In this document: piece by piece, positions 16,086-24,677 of the stretch | Position numbering within the stretch: the stretch's first letter is position 1 | Layout: each line of letters starts with the position of its first letter | Assembly (NCBI GenBank): GCA_001708385.1 | Contig: CP012388.1 | Span: 1,364,001-1,428,000, forward strand | Direction of reading: 5' to 3' | DNA length: 64,000 nt | DNA from: Flavobacterium psychrophilum | GTDB lineage: Bacteria > Bacteroidota > Bacteroidia > Flavobacteriales > Flavobacteriaceae | The notes under the pieces: generated by a model | Told to the model about the DNA's origin: nothing | Seen by the model: the letters and a program-made list of their open reading frames with translations, nothing else | Database searches by the model: none | Position numbers and translations under genes: made by a program

Positions 16086-17022
16086 TTATCATTTCTTCAG
16101 TAATACCTTCTGCATCGGCCTTATAATTCTTAATTATACGGTGACGAAGTATTCCGGTAGCCACTGCCTGAACATCTTCAATATCCGGAGAGTACTTGCC
16201 ATTTAGTGCTGCGTTGGTTTTTGCAGCCAATATTAAACTTTGTGACGCCCTTGGCCCTGCTCCCCAGTCAAGATATGTTTTTACATAATCTGTCGCCAGT
16301 TCGCTTCCCGGCCTTGTTTTACCAACAAGGGTTACCGCATATTCTATTACATTATCCGCAACAGGTATTCTGCGTATAAGGTGCTGGAAATCCTGAATTT
16401 CCTGCGCTGTAAACAAAGGCGTTATCGTAACATTGTTATCAGACGTCGTGCTTTTCACCACCTGAACCTCTTCGGCAAACGTAGGATAGTCCAGCTTTAT
16501 GGCAAACATAAAACGGTCAAGCTGCGCTTCCGGAAGCGGATAGGTTCCCTCCTGCTCTATCGGGTTTTGCGTTGCCAGTACAAAATAAGGTAACGACAGT
16601 TTATGGTGATGCCCCGCAATTGTAACCGCCTTTTCCTGCATTGCCTCAAGTAAAGCTGCCTGTGTTTTAGGTGGTGTACGGTTTATTTCATCAGCAAGGA
16701 TAATATTAGAGAATATTGGCCCTTTTATAAATTTAAACTGCCTGTTTTCATCGAGTATCTCACTTCCCAAAATATCGCTTGGCATTAAATCGGGGGTAAA
16801 CTGTATACGCTTAAAGTCAAGCCCAAGTGCTTGAGATATAGTATTCACCATAAGGGTTTTTGCCAGTCCCGGGACACCTACTAAAAGTGCGTGACCTCCT
16901 GCAAAAACACTAAGCACAATCTGGCTTATAACTTCGTCCTGACCAACAATAATTTTTGCTATTTCCTGCTTTAGCTGCTTTTGTTTCTCTACCAGGTTTT
17001 GTATGGCTGCTACGTCTGACAT
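16069..17022 (-). CDS. MoxR-type AAA+ ATPase
   Basis: A 317-aa cytoplasmic AAA+ ATPase. Walker A GVPGLAKT is at 49-56, Walker B ILADEIN at about 108-114, and the sensor region contains ATQNPIEQEGTYPLPEAQLDRF-type sequence, all typical of the MoxR subfamily. MoxR proteins act as chaperones, often with von Willebrand factor A proteins of the BatA/BatB type, in cofactor insertion or envelope stress. No VWA gene is visible here: its upstream neighbour on the strand is a SurA-like foldase, separated by 108 bases with a terminator-like hairpin. The last codons and the stop lie inside the terminator hairpin. Confidence 0.92.
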   Translation of the reverse strand: MSDVAAIQNLVEKQKQLKQEIAKIIVGQDEVISQIVLSVFAGGHALLVGVPGLAKTLMVNTISQALGLDFKRIQFTPDLMPSDILGSEILDENRQFKFIKGPIFSNIILADEINRTPPKTQAALLEAMQEKAVTIAGHHHKLSLPYFVLATQNPIEQEGTYPLPEAQLDRFMFAIKLDYPTFAEEVQVVKSTTSDNNVTITPLFTAQEIQDFQHLIRRIPVADNVIEYAVTLVGKTRPGSELATDYVKTYLDWGAGPRASQSLILAAKTNAALNGKYSPDIEDVQAVATGILRHRIIKNYKADAEGITEEMIIKKLF

Positions 17023-17045
17023 ATATTTTATTTCTGATTGATTTA

Positions 17046-17075
17046 AAAATTAAGCCACGCCTGATGGCGTGGCTT
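17046..17075 (-). terminator. Terminator-like hairpin between the SurA-like gene and moxR
   Basis: A perfect 10-bp stem AAGCCACGCC (17052-17061) with GGCGTGGCTT (17066-17075) and a 4-base loop. On the minus strand it is followed by AATTTTTAAAT. It may separate the foldase operon from moxR or reduce read-through. Confidence 0.65.
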
Positions 17076-17130
17076 CAAACTTATAAATATTTTTAGTCTT
17101 TACCTAAAAGATTAAGCATATTAACCGGAA

Positions 17131-18549
17131 TTATTTTTTCAGCCAGTTGTTTATAAACTTACAGTTTTTGTATTCTGCATTTATCTTAACATAGGTATCT
17201 TTAATTTTGGTATCACTCCATTTACCAATTGTTTTTCTTTGCTTTTCTTTAAGCGCAAGATCTTTAATTTTGGTATAATCGGTTGCATAATCCGCAGTAT
17301 GATCATTGTAACGGTTTGTTACCATCATCAGCTTATATGTTTTCTCACCTCTTTCACCAATACTTCTTATCGGCTGAGACACTTCATTATCTTTAAGGTC
17401 TGCAACTTCATTGTAAATAGACGATGGCATTTTTGTCAGTTCAAACCTTGTTCCTAAAGTTTGTGGGTTTATTAATAAACCACCGCTGTTACGTGTTTCT
17501 TTTTCGTCCGATTCAGATTTAGCAGCATCTGCAAACGTAATTGCACCGCTTACAATCTTAGCCCTTATGGCCTCTGCTTTCTCTTTTGCTTTTGCCTCTG
17601 CTTCCGGGCTAACTTTTGGCGACATAAGTATATGCCTTACATCAAGCTCCTGACCCCTTATTTTTTCTACATATATAAGGTGAAAACCAAACTCTGTTTC
17701 TACAGGATCTGATATCTCTCCTTCTGCAAGGCTAAATGCTGCTTCCTTAAATTCTTTTACAAACTGCGACTTACGGTTCATTTTCATATAACCACCGCTG
17801 GCTCCCGATGCCCTGTCTTCTGAATATAATACCGCTTTACTGTAAAAGCTGGAACCATCTATTATCTCCTGCTTTATCTGCCTGAGCTTGTCTATAACCT
17901 TTTGCTTTTCAACCTGCGATATCTCGGGTTTTATTACAATTTGTGCAATTTCCATCTCTGCACCAAATACAGGCAGGTCTTCCTTCTTAAAACTCGCAAA
18001 GTATTGTCTTACCTCTTCTGGGGTTATCTGCACCTCGTCAATGATCTTTTTTTGCATCTGCTCCGTAAGCTTCTGGTTCTTGATCATCTCGAACAGTTCA
18101 GTCCTAAAGGTTTCCATGTTCTTCTTTTTGAAGTACTGAACCATTTTCTCTTCAGTACCAAGGTTTTCCACGAAATAGTCTATCTGCTTATTCATGGTCT
18201 CGTTCACCTCTGCATCGCTAACAATAATACTATCCTGTATAGCATGGTGTGCATACAGTTTATCTTCCATAAGCTTACCTAAAAGCTCACAGCGTGAAAT
18301 TTCCTGGATTGGAATATTTTGCGCCTGAAACTCCCTGTACATAAGGTCGATATCAGAATCCAGCACTACGAAATCGCCAATAACAGCGATAACGCCATCT
18401 ACTTTGCTTTTTCCTCCCTGCTTTACCGGGAACGAAGGCTTAACAGTATCTTTTTTTACTTCAGGAATTATTTCCTGACCTGCTGCCATATTTATACCTA
18501 ATACAGCAAGCGCTAAAAAAAAGGTAATCCTGTTATTTATAAATTTCAT
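17131..18549 (-). CDS. SurA-like peptidyl-prolyl isomerase
   Basis: The start is placed at the ATG at 18549, where MKFINNRITFFLALAVLGINMAAGQ forms a signal peptide; two upstream ATGs in frame (18555 and 18573) are possible. The resulting protein is 472 aa. An N-terminal SurA-type helical region (VIAVIGDFVVLDSDIDLMYREF) is followed by two parvulin-type rotamase domains. The second contains DVRHILMSPKVSPE, and the first has GEISDPVETEFGFHLIYVEK. SurA proteins escort unfolded outer-membrane proteins across the periplasm. The gene overlaps the end of the upstream lipoprotein gene by 17 bases, showing a common transcript, and is the third foldase in a row. Confidence 0.9.
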   Translation of the reverse strand: MKFINNRITFFLALAVLGINMAAGQEIIPEVKKDTVKPSFPVKQGGKSKVDGVIAVIGDFVVLDSDIDLMYREFQAQNIPIQEISRCELLGKLMEDKLYAHHAIQDSIIVSDAEVNETMNKQIDYFVENLGTEEKMVQYFKKKNMETFRTELFEMIKNQKLTEQMQKKIIDEVQITPEEVRQYFASFKKEDLPVFGAEMEIAQIVIKPEISQVEKQKVIDKLRQIKQEIIDGSSFYSKAVLYSEDRASGASGGYMKMNRKSQFVKEFKEAAFSLAEGEISDPVETEFGFHLIYVEKIRGQELDVRHILMSPKVSPEAEAKAKEKAEAIRAKIVSGAITFADAAKSESDEKETRNSGGLLINPQTLGTRFELTKMPSSIYNEVADLKDNEVSQPIRSIGERGEKTYKLMMVTNRYNDHTADYATDYTKIKDLALKEKQRKTIGKWSDTKIKDTYVKINAEYKNCKFINNWLKK

Positions 18550-19384
18550 AGTCATTGTTTTTAATCGCGTCATCCGTTATTTCTTTTTGAAACTTCTTTA
18601 TTAACTCTAGTTTCCTATTATTTATTATCAATTGCTGCAAAGTTGGCTTAATATATTCAAAAGGCGAAACCTGATTCCTTTCCAGCACCTGCTTTACTTT
18701 TACCACATACACATCTGTAGAATCGGGATATTGGTACGACATGCTTCCCGCAATATACTTATCCCTGTTTTCGGGGGTAATAAATGGCAGTTTTGTGTAC
18801 ACCTGATTCATATCTACCCAAACCGAATCGTTAAAGGCGAAACTTTTAAACTGTATCGACATATCGCTTAACGCTTTAATATCTTTTTTATTACCGCTTA
18901 AAAATTTACTTTTTATACTGCTAAGTTTAGGGTGGTCTTTTACCAGGCGGATGTACTTTAAACGAACCAGCGTTCCCGATGTTTTAAAGTTCTCCCTATT
19001 CGCTTTATAATACGCATTTAGTTCTTCGCTGGTAACCACAGTATCCACACTGCGCTTTACAAGTTCTTCCAGGTAAGCACCTGTGTAAAGATCTATTTCA
19101 TACTGGCGGATAAGCTTTGCATACTCTGCCTGCTTGTCTTTACTTAAGTTTACCTGCGCCGCACTGTACAATAATTTTTGCGATGCCCAACGGTCTATAT
19201 AGCTTTTTACTATAGCAATACTGTCTTCTTTAGAAGTCCCGGCCGGCACAATACCTTTAAGCTCTGCAGCATCAAGATATTCTTCGTTTACCCTGGCCAC
19301 GGCTTCGGGTTTATCCTCTTTCTTAAAGTAGCTGCATGAGCCTACCGTAAGAACAAGCAGTAACAGTATTACCCTCTTTATCAT
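18533..19384 (-). CDS. SurA_N-like periplasmic lipoprotein
   Basis: A 283-aa lipoprotein with signal MIKRVILLLLVLTVGSC, cysteine 17 being the lipidation site. The mature part is helical and charged, with a SurA_N-like arrangement (VARVNEEYLDAAEL near the start, then long helices) and a region resembling a rotamase domain without its usual signature (LVRLKYIRLVKDHP ... YVVKVKQVLERN). It is probably a chaperone-like foldase rather than an active isomerase; this is inference. It shares one base with the preceding gene (stop/start overlap at 19384) and 17 with the following one, so it is tightly coupled to both. Confidence 0.78.
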   Translation of the reverse strand: MIKRVILLLLVLTVGSCSYFKKEDKPEAVARVNEEYLDAAELKGIVPAGTSKEDSIAIVKSYIDRWASQKLLYSAAQVNLSKDKQAEYAKLIRQYEIDLYTGAYLEELVKRSVDTVVTSEELNAYYKANRENFKTSGTLVRLKYIRLVKDHPKLSSIKSKFLSGNKKDIKALSDMSIQFKSFAFNDSVWVDMNQVYTKLPFITPENRDKYIAGSMSYQYPDSTDVYVVKVKQVLERNQVSPFEYIKPTLQQLIINNRKLELIKKFQKEITDDAIKNNDYEIYK

Positions 19385-21357
19385 TATTGATTAAGCTGTT
19401 GTTTAACCTTTGCAAAAACGTCTTTATTAACCTCTACGTTAAACTCATTCTTAAGATCGCCCGCCCATGTACTTTCCAGCTGTTGCTGATAATCATTAAT
19501 AACACGGCCTTTACTTTCTTCAAGCGTTTTAGCACCGGCAGGAATAACTTTTCTTACCTGTAGCACATAGTAGTAGTTGCCTTCTTTAATAACGTCAGAC
19601 ACTCCCGCTTTCCACTGGGTTTGTTTTGGCAATACATCGCTGTCTTTTTCAAAAGTGCCCCATTTCTCAAGAATTTCTACTTTCCCGTCTTTATTAAGTT
19701 CTCCTTTAATATAATCGGTGTCTTTTCCTTTTTTAAGGAACTTTCTTGCCTTTTTAATCACATCTTCTTTAGTAGATGAGTAAATATCTGCATCAAGCCT
19801 GTCTTTCCACTGGTATTTAGCAACGTTGGCTTTATAATATCCTTCAAGTGCTACAGTATCATTTTTAGCTTTTTCCCAGATTTCTTTTTCCATAAGGTCA
19901 AATAACAACAGACCGTCACGGTACTCTGTCATTACCATAGCAAATTCAGGAAACTCTTCTTCTAAATTATCGTTGTAATATGTGTTAAGTTTCTCATCGG
20001 TATAGGTATTAAATAATACCTCTACCTGTTTAGCCAATGGCTTGATTGTAAAACCTGCCTTTTGCTGAAGGTGCGCATACGTAAGAAATTCTTTTGCTGT
20101 AAACTTCTTATCGTTATTTATGGTAAGAATAACCTGATCGTAAGAATCTATATTAGCAGGAAGTTCCCATGTCTGATAGTATACTTTATCATTAAATGCT
20201 TTAACTATTCTTGCATAAACCTTAGCATCTTTCTTAACCGAATATTTCTTTTTTAGATTATCGGTAAGCGATTTTGCTATAAGCCTTGAACGCTCATCCT
20301 TTTTAATTCTGTTCTCAAAATCAGGCTTAACTTCATCAAACGACCTGATCTTATTTTTTTCAATAAGCTTTACAATATGCCATGCATACTGCGACTGGAA
20401 AGGTTCCGAAAAATCACCTGCATTTTTAAGTTCAAATGCCTGGTCTTCAAATTCGGTAGAGCTTAATTCGCCCGATGAAAAACGGTTTAGCTTTCCACCT
20501 GCCTGCGCAGAAGCCTTATCTTCAGAGAATTGTTTTGCCAAAGTTGCAAAATCTTCACCCTGCTTTAATTTTTTGTAAATATCCTGAATGGTAGATTTAG
20601 CTTTTGCAGCTTCTTCGGGATTATCTTTTTTAGGCTTCATGATCATAATGTGGGCAACAGTAACATCTCCCCTGTTATCCCTTATGTCGTTCACCTTAAT
20701 AATGTGGTAGCCAAAACGTGTTCTTGTTATTTTAGAAATCTGACCTTTTGGTGTTTCAAAAGCAGCAGATTCAAACGGATATACCATCCTAAACACAGAA
20801 AAATACCCCAGGTTACCTTTGTTTTCTTTAGCAGAAGGGTCATTGGAGAATTCCTGAGCCAGTTTTCCAAAATCTTCTCCGGCAAGAGCCCTTTTTCTTA
20901 AATCGGCAATTTTATTGTAAGCCTTAAGCGTGTCTGCAGGAAGTGCATTCTCTTCAAGGTTTATAAGTATATGCGACGCGTTAATCTCTTTCTGAACCCT
21001 TGCATATGCCTCATCAACAAGCTCTTTAGTTACTTTACTATCGGTTAGATAGTTTTTTGCCAGTTGGGCACGGTACGACTTAAGTTCTGCAATATATTTT
21101 TTGTTGTTCTGAAGCCCCAGCTTATTTGCTTTGTTTACTTTTAATTTGTAACCAATAAACAGGTTAAGGTAGTTGTCCAGGTCTTTTTGCGAATCGTCTT
21201 TTACAAGGTCAAGGTTTTTTTTATAAACCCTTACAAATTCGTCTGTGTAGTATGGCTTTCCGTCAACCGTAAACAGTACTTCTTTTTTTACTTCCTGAGA
21301 AAAAGACAGCGCTGTTACAAACAGGCTAAGCCCTAAAAGAACTTTTTTGAATTTCAT
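19384..21357 (-). CDS. Peptidyl-prolyl isomerase with tandem parvulin domains
   Basis: A 657-aa secreted protein with signal MKFKKVLLGLSLFVTALSFSQ. Two consecutive parvulin-type domains lie at about 120-345: INASHILINLEENALP ... TRFGYHIIKVNDIRDN, then VAHIMIMKPKKDN ... SQYAWHIVKLIEKN. A long C-terminal part (350-657) has a further diverged module (ISDVIKEGNYYYVLQVRKV-like). It probably folds outer-membrane or secreted proteins in the periplasm. It is the first gene of the foldase operon, with no promoter that I can point to in the 372 bases upstream. Confidence 0.9.
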   Translation of the reverse strand: MKFKKVLLGLSLFVTALSFSQEVKKEVLFTVDGKPYYTDEFVRVYKKNLDLVKDDSQKDLDNYLNLFIGYKLKVNKANKLGLQNNKKYIAELKSYRAQLAKNYLTDSKVTKELVDEAYARVQKEINASHILINLEENALPADTLKAYNKIADLRKRALAGEDFGKLAQEFSNDPSAKENKGNLGYFSVFRMVYPFESAAFETPKGQISKITRTRFGYHIIKVNDIRDNRGDVTVAHIMIMKPKKDNPEEAAKAKSTIQDIYKKLKQGEDFATLAKQFSEDKASAQAGGKLNRFSSGELSSTEFEDQAFELKNAGDFSEPFQSQYAWHIVKLIEKNKIRSFDEVKPDFENRIKKDERSRLIAKSLTDNLKKKYSVKKDAKVYARIVKAFNDKVYYQTWELPANIDSYDQVILTINNDKKFTAKEFLTYAHLQQKAGFTIKPLAKQVEVLFNTYTDEKLNTYYNDNLEEEFPEFAMVMTEYRDGLLLFDLMEKEIWEKAKNDTVALEGYYKANVAKYQWKDRLDADIYSSTKEDVIKKARKFLKKGKDTDYIKGELNKDGKVEILEKWGTFEKDSDVLPKQTQWKAGVSDVIKEGNYYYVLQVRKVIPAGAKTLEESKGRVINDYQQQLESTWAGDLKNEFNVEVNKDVFAKVKQQLNQ

Positions 21358-21530
21358 TATAAAACGTAATTTATATGCTTTAATCGGTTAAGTAAACGCA
21401 TAGAAACATGAAAAAGTATGTCTCGTTATTTTTTGCGACCAACAAAAGTAACAATTCGCAAAGATTATACAAGGATATATTTAATTTATGTTAATCTTGA
21501 GAGGAGTGGCAAAGTGGCAAAGTTAAGAAC

Positions 21531-21561
21531 CTCACCCCAACCCTCTCTGAAGGAGAGGGAG
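21531..21561. repeat. Dispersed repeat with CCCTCTC/GAGAGGG hairpin
   Basis: The stretch begins CTCACCCCAACCCTCTC and ends GAGAGGGAG; CCCTCTC (21541-21547) pairs with GAGAGGG (21553-21559). Elements of this kind are scattered between genes in many bacteria. It sits just outside the terminator of the adhesin operon. Confidence 0.5.
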
Positions 21562-21660
21562 TCGTAACGTGAAAATTGATTTCACTATGTTGTATTATAT
21601 TACTCTTCCTCTTATTCGGAAAGGGGTCATGTCCCAGGATTCTAAATTTAGATGTTTCAT

Positions 21661-21699
21661 AAAAAAATGGGGAAGCGTTCCCCTTCAGAACGCTTCCCC
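21661..21699 (-). terminator. Terminator of the adhesin/PorP/OmpA operon
   Basis: An 11-bp perfect stem GGGGAAGCGTT (21669-21679) with AACGCTTCCCC (21689-21699). The A-run at 21661-21667 provides the U-tract on the minus strand. Confidence 0.88.
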
Positions 21700-21729
21700 G
21701 GTAAAAAAAACTGGTAATCAAAAAAGCCT

Positions 21730-23670
21730 TTATTTTTTTACGATAATAAAGTCAGAACGCCTGTTCTGGAAATGCTCTTCGTCAGTACACTGCACACCGT
21801 TTTTACACTTGTTGCGCAATCTTGTTTCACCATATCCTTTCACACTCTCTATACGTGTAGGTGCTATTCCGCGCGCAACAATATAGTCGTACGTAGATTT
21901 CGCCCTTTCGTTAGATAATTTAAGGTTATATTCGTCTTTACCGCGTGAGTCGGTATGCGATTCGATCTTTATAACAATAGCAGGGAAGTTTTTCATTACA
22001 TAAACTACCTTATCCAACTCTACAGCTGCCTGGTCTGTAATATCAGACTTATTGAAATCAAAAAATATAGGCTGGATGTCTACTTTCTCCACGTTATCTT
22101 CTTTCTTAATAAGATCTTCGTAGTTAGAAAGTTCAAAGTCAATATTCTTAGTTTCAATATTTGGCTTCCTGTTCGTTTCAAGTTCTTTATCGGCCTTGGT
22201 ATGTTCAGGCTTAGAAGCCTCAACTTTTATCTTGCTGCCACAGGGCACTTCTACCTTATAGGTACCATCTTCTTTGGTTTTTGTAGATGCAATTACATCG
22301 CCATACTGGTCGTACACCTTAACATCTGCCAGGTTAATGGCAATCTTGTATTTAAGGTTGGTAATTTTACCCGATACCCACTGGCTGCATGCAGGCTCCT
22401 GCCTTGTAAAATAGTAAATATCATCATCGCCTTTTCCACCCGGCCTGCACGATGAAAAGTAACCGTACGTATTGTCTTTATTTACAATAAACGAAAAGTC
22501 GTCGCGGCTGCTGTTTACCGGTTTACCCAGGTTTTTAGGTTCAGAGAAATCAAAATCCTTTACCCTTCTTGTTTCAAAAACATCAAGACCTCCAAGGCCG
22601 TAATGCCCGTCTGACGAGAAATACAGTATAGAATCATTTACAAAAGGGAACATCTCCCTACCCGATGTATTAATTTTAGAACCCAGGTTTTGCGGAGTTC
22701 CTACTTTGCCATCGCTAAAAACTTCGGCAACATAAAGGTCGGTTTCGCCAAAGCCTCCCGGCATATCAGATGCAAAGTACAGCCACTTTCCGTCGGTAGA
22801 TAATGCAGGGTTACCCACAGAATAATCTTTACTGTTAAACGGGAGCTTCTCTTCGCTGGTTAGCTTGTTTCCATCCAGTGTACCTTTAATAATTTCAATA
22901 TTATTGGTACCTGCCTTACTGTTTTTAAGCCTGTCGCTATCAGTCACTACATTAGAGCTGTAGTATACTGTTTTTAGATCGGGCGAAAAAGTAAGTGTAG
23001 CATTATGGTAACTGGACTGATGACCCGGTATAAATTTTACATCGTTAAAAAGCGATCCGTCTGCGGCATTCCTGTCGGCTACAAAAAGGTCAAGAAAAGG
23101 CTGGTCATTCCATAAATAGGTCTTACCGCCCACCTTGGTAGTATCTTTACTTGACGAGTACACTATCTTTTCTCCAAAAAATGCCGTACCAAAGTCAGAC
23201 TTGTCGGTGTTAACCGCCAAGTTGGTAACTGTATAATTTTCGGGAGCCTGTACAAGGCTGTCAAGGTACTTTTTCTGAAGGATTAGCCTATCAATAGCCG
23301 CCTGGTCACCTTTGGCTTCCAAACGTTTTTTAAGCAGCTCGTCAGCCTTAGTATAGTTGCCTTCTGCACGCAACGACTGTATGTACCTGTTAAAGTACTG
23401 GTCGTCCATTCCGCTGGCGGTAACCTCATCAAGCTTACTATACCATCGCAATGCACTGCCCGTATTACCAGTGTAATAATAGGCATCGCCCGCATGTTTA
23501 AATGTTTCAATACCCGGATCTTTAGCATCCTTCAGGTATTTCTCATACTCTTTTGCTGCATCTACATAGGCAAATTCAGCAAACAGCCTGTCGGCTTTTT
23601 TCAGCCTCGCTTGTCCAAAACCGGCTGTAACACATAGTAGCAGGCTGAATAAATATATCTTTCTCTTCAT
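21730..23670 (-). CDS. OmpA-family protein with TPR and PD40 repeats (PorE-like)
   Basis: A 646-aa precursor with signal peptide MKRKIYLFSLLLCVTAGFGQ. The N-terminal third is TPR-like (FAEFAYVDAAKEYEKYL, TFKHAGDAYYYTGN). It is followed by WD40-like PD40 repeats (STDGKWLYFASDMPGGFGETDLY, ILYFSSDGHYGLGGLDVFE), a carboxypeptidase-regulatory-like module (DVKVYDQYGDVIASTKTKEDGTY) and a C-terminal OmpA peptidoglycan-binding domain (FFDFNKSDITDQAAVELDKV ... SHTDSRGKDEYN). This TPR-PD40-CRD-OmpA order is that of PorE-type proteins linking T9SS components to the cell wall. It lies 11 bases after the PorP/SprF gene, downstream of the giant adhesin, so it is probably the peptidoglycan anchor for that adhesin's export or attachment. 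Confidence 0.9.
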   Translation of the reverse strand: MKRKIYLFSLLLCVTAGFGQARLKKADRLFAEFAYVDAAKEYEKYLKDAKDPGIETFKHAGDAYYYTGNTGSALRWYSKLDEVTASGMDDQYFNRYIQSLRAEGNYTKADELLKKRLEAKGDQAAIDRLILQKKYLDSLVQAPENYTVTNLAVNTDKSDFGTAFFGEKIVYSSSKDTTKVGGKTYLWNDQPFLDLFVADRNAADGSLFNDVKFIPGHQSSYHNATLTFSPDLKTVYYSSNVVTDSDRLKNSKAGTNNIEIIKGTLDGNKLTSEEKLPFNSKDYSVGNPALSTDGKWLYFASDMPGGFGETDLYVAEVFSDGKVGTPQNLGSKINTSGREMFPFVNDSILYFSSDGHYGLGGLDVFETRRVKDFDFSEPKNLGKPVNSSRDDFSFIVNKDNTYGYFSSCRPGGKGDDDIYYFTRQEPACSQWVSGKITNLKYKIAINLADVKVYDQYGDVIASTKTKEDGTYKVEVPCGSKIKVEASKPEHTKADKELETNRKPNIETKNIDFELSNYEDLIKKEDNVEKVDIQPIFFDFNKSDITDQAAVELDKVVYVMKNFPAIVIKIESHTDSRGKDEYNLKLSNERAKSTYDYIVARGIAPTRIESVKGYGETRLRNKCKNGVQCTDEEHFQNRRSDFIIVKK

Positions 23671-23681
23671 GATGTTCGTTT

Positions 23682-24611
23682 TTAGAAAAACCTTGGCGAT
23701 TTGATTCGGGTTGATTTAGGCATTAACTGGAATCGCAATACAATTTCGTGCGATCCGTCGTTATACTTATTAAGCTCCGTTACAGAATAGTCGTAAGAAT
23801 ACCCCACGAAGAAGTTCCTGCTTACCTGGAAACCCAATAGTCCGCTTACCGAATCATCAAAACGATAGGCTGCTCCCAAAGTTACCCTTTCTGAAATTAG
23901 AAAGTTAGCCGAAATATCTGCCGTAATTGGTGCTCCCGAAACTATTTTAGCCATAAAAGCCGGTTTAAACTTAAGATTCTCCGAAAGGTCAAAAACATAA
24001 CCTCCTATAACATAGTAATGCAACCTGTCTGAAACCGCTGCTTCCTGAATATCATCATAATAATCAGACCTGATAAAGTTAGGTACCGATACCCCTGCAT
24101 ACCATCTGTCTGTGTAATAATATATACCTGCGCCTATAGATGCCATAACCTGGTTGTTTACATTGGTATTAAACAATGGGTCGTTACCCTGGTAGTAGGT
24201 TCCTTTAGACCAGTCTATATTAAGTACCCTTGCCCCGGCTTTAAGGCCGAAAGCAATTTTAGAATTAAAGCTTACCGGGATGGTGTACGAGAAGTTACCG
24301 TTTACGTGTACTTCTTCAGCCGGGCCTATCCTGTCATTTACTGCGCTTAGCCCCAACCCTATCTGCTCGTTAACCGGTGCGTGCACCGTTAATGCCTGTG
24401 TAGTTGGTGCGCCATCTATGCCCACCCACTGGGAGCGGTGCTGCAATGTTGCCTCGAGGTAACCGGGAGATCCGGTGTAGCCGGGGTTCACAGTAAGTGT
24501 ATTGTACATGTACTGTGTATATTGCGGATCCTGCTGTGCCTTAGCGCTTATAGCTGTAAGGATGACACATATCAGGAAATATCTATTTATAATTTTTGAA
24601 GTGATTTTCAT
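23682..24611 (-). CDS. PorP/SprF-family outer-membrane protein
   Basis: The start is placed at the ATG at 24611, where MKITSKIINRYFLICVILTAISAKAQQ is a signal peptide; the longer frame (24653) adds 14 residues. The 309-aa product shows the family opening QQDPQYTQYMYNTLTVNPGY, then alternating beta strands, and the closing GSHEIVLRFQL...RIKSPRFF. PorP/SprF proteins are outer-membrane beta-barrel-like partners needed for secretion or surface attachment of type B (CHU_C) T9SS cargo. In Flavobacterium johnsoniae SprF serves the gliding adhesin SprB. Here it directly follows a giant adhesin with exactly such a C-terminus. A hairpin separates it from that gene. Confidence 0.92.
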   Translation of the reverse strand: MKITSKIINRYFLICVILTAISAKAQQDPQYTQYMYNTLTVNPGYTGSPGYLEATLQHRSQWVGIDGAPTTQALTVHAPVNEQIGLGLSAVNDRIGPAEEVHVNGNFSYTIPVSFNSKIAFGLKAGARVLNIDWSKGTYYQGNDPLFNTNVNNQVMASIGAGIYYYTDRWYAGVSVPNFIRSDYYDDIQEAAVSDRLHYYVIGGYVFDLSENLKFKPAFMAKIVSGAPITADISANFLISERVTLGAAYRFDDSVSGLLGFQVSRNFFVGYSYDYSVTELNKYNDGSHEIVLRFQLMPKSTRIKSPRFF

Positions 24612-24639
24612 ACTAAAAATTTTTATGTTGAGAAATTTT

Positions 24640-24664
24640 AAAGCGGCAGGCATACTGCCGCTTT
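24640..24664 (-). other. Hairpin between the giant adhesin and PorP/SprF
   Basis: A perfect 10-bp stem AAAGCGGCAG (24640-24649) with CTGCCGCTTT (24655-24664) and a 5-base loop, 14 bases after the adhesin stop. On the minus strand it is followed by AAAATTTC rather than a U-tract, so it is at best a leaky terminator; it could be an mRNA processing or stability element. Confidence 0.6.
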
Positions 24665-24677
24665 ATTATATTCCCGT

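Larger units (their letters stand above)
21358..21729. other. Intergenic region between the foldase operon and the adhesin operon
   Basis: 372 bases holding a C+T/G+A-rich dispersed repeat (21531-21561), a related-looking stretch at about 21602-21640, and the terminator of the adhesin operon. No gene is supported. Confidence 0.6.

Noticed and set aside
21491..21886. Frames of 76 and 105 codons near the end of the adhesin operon
   Set aside because: They span a dispersed repeat and the terminator, or run antisense to the OmpA domain. No protein features.
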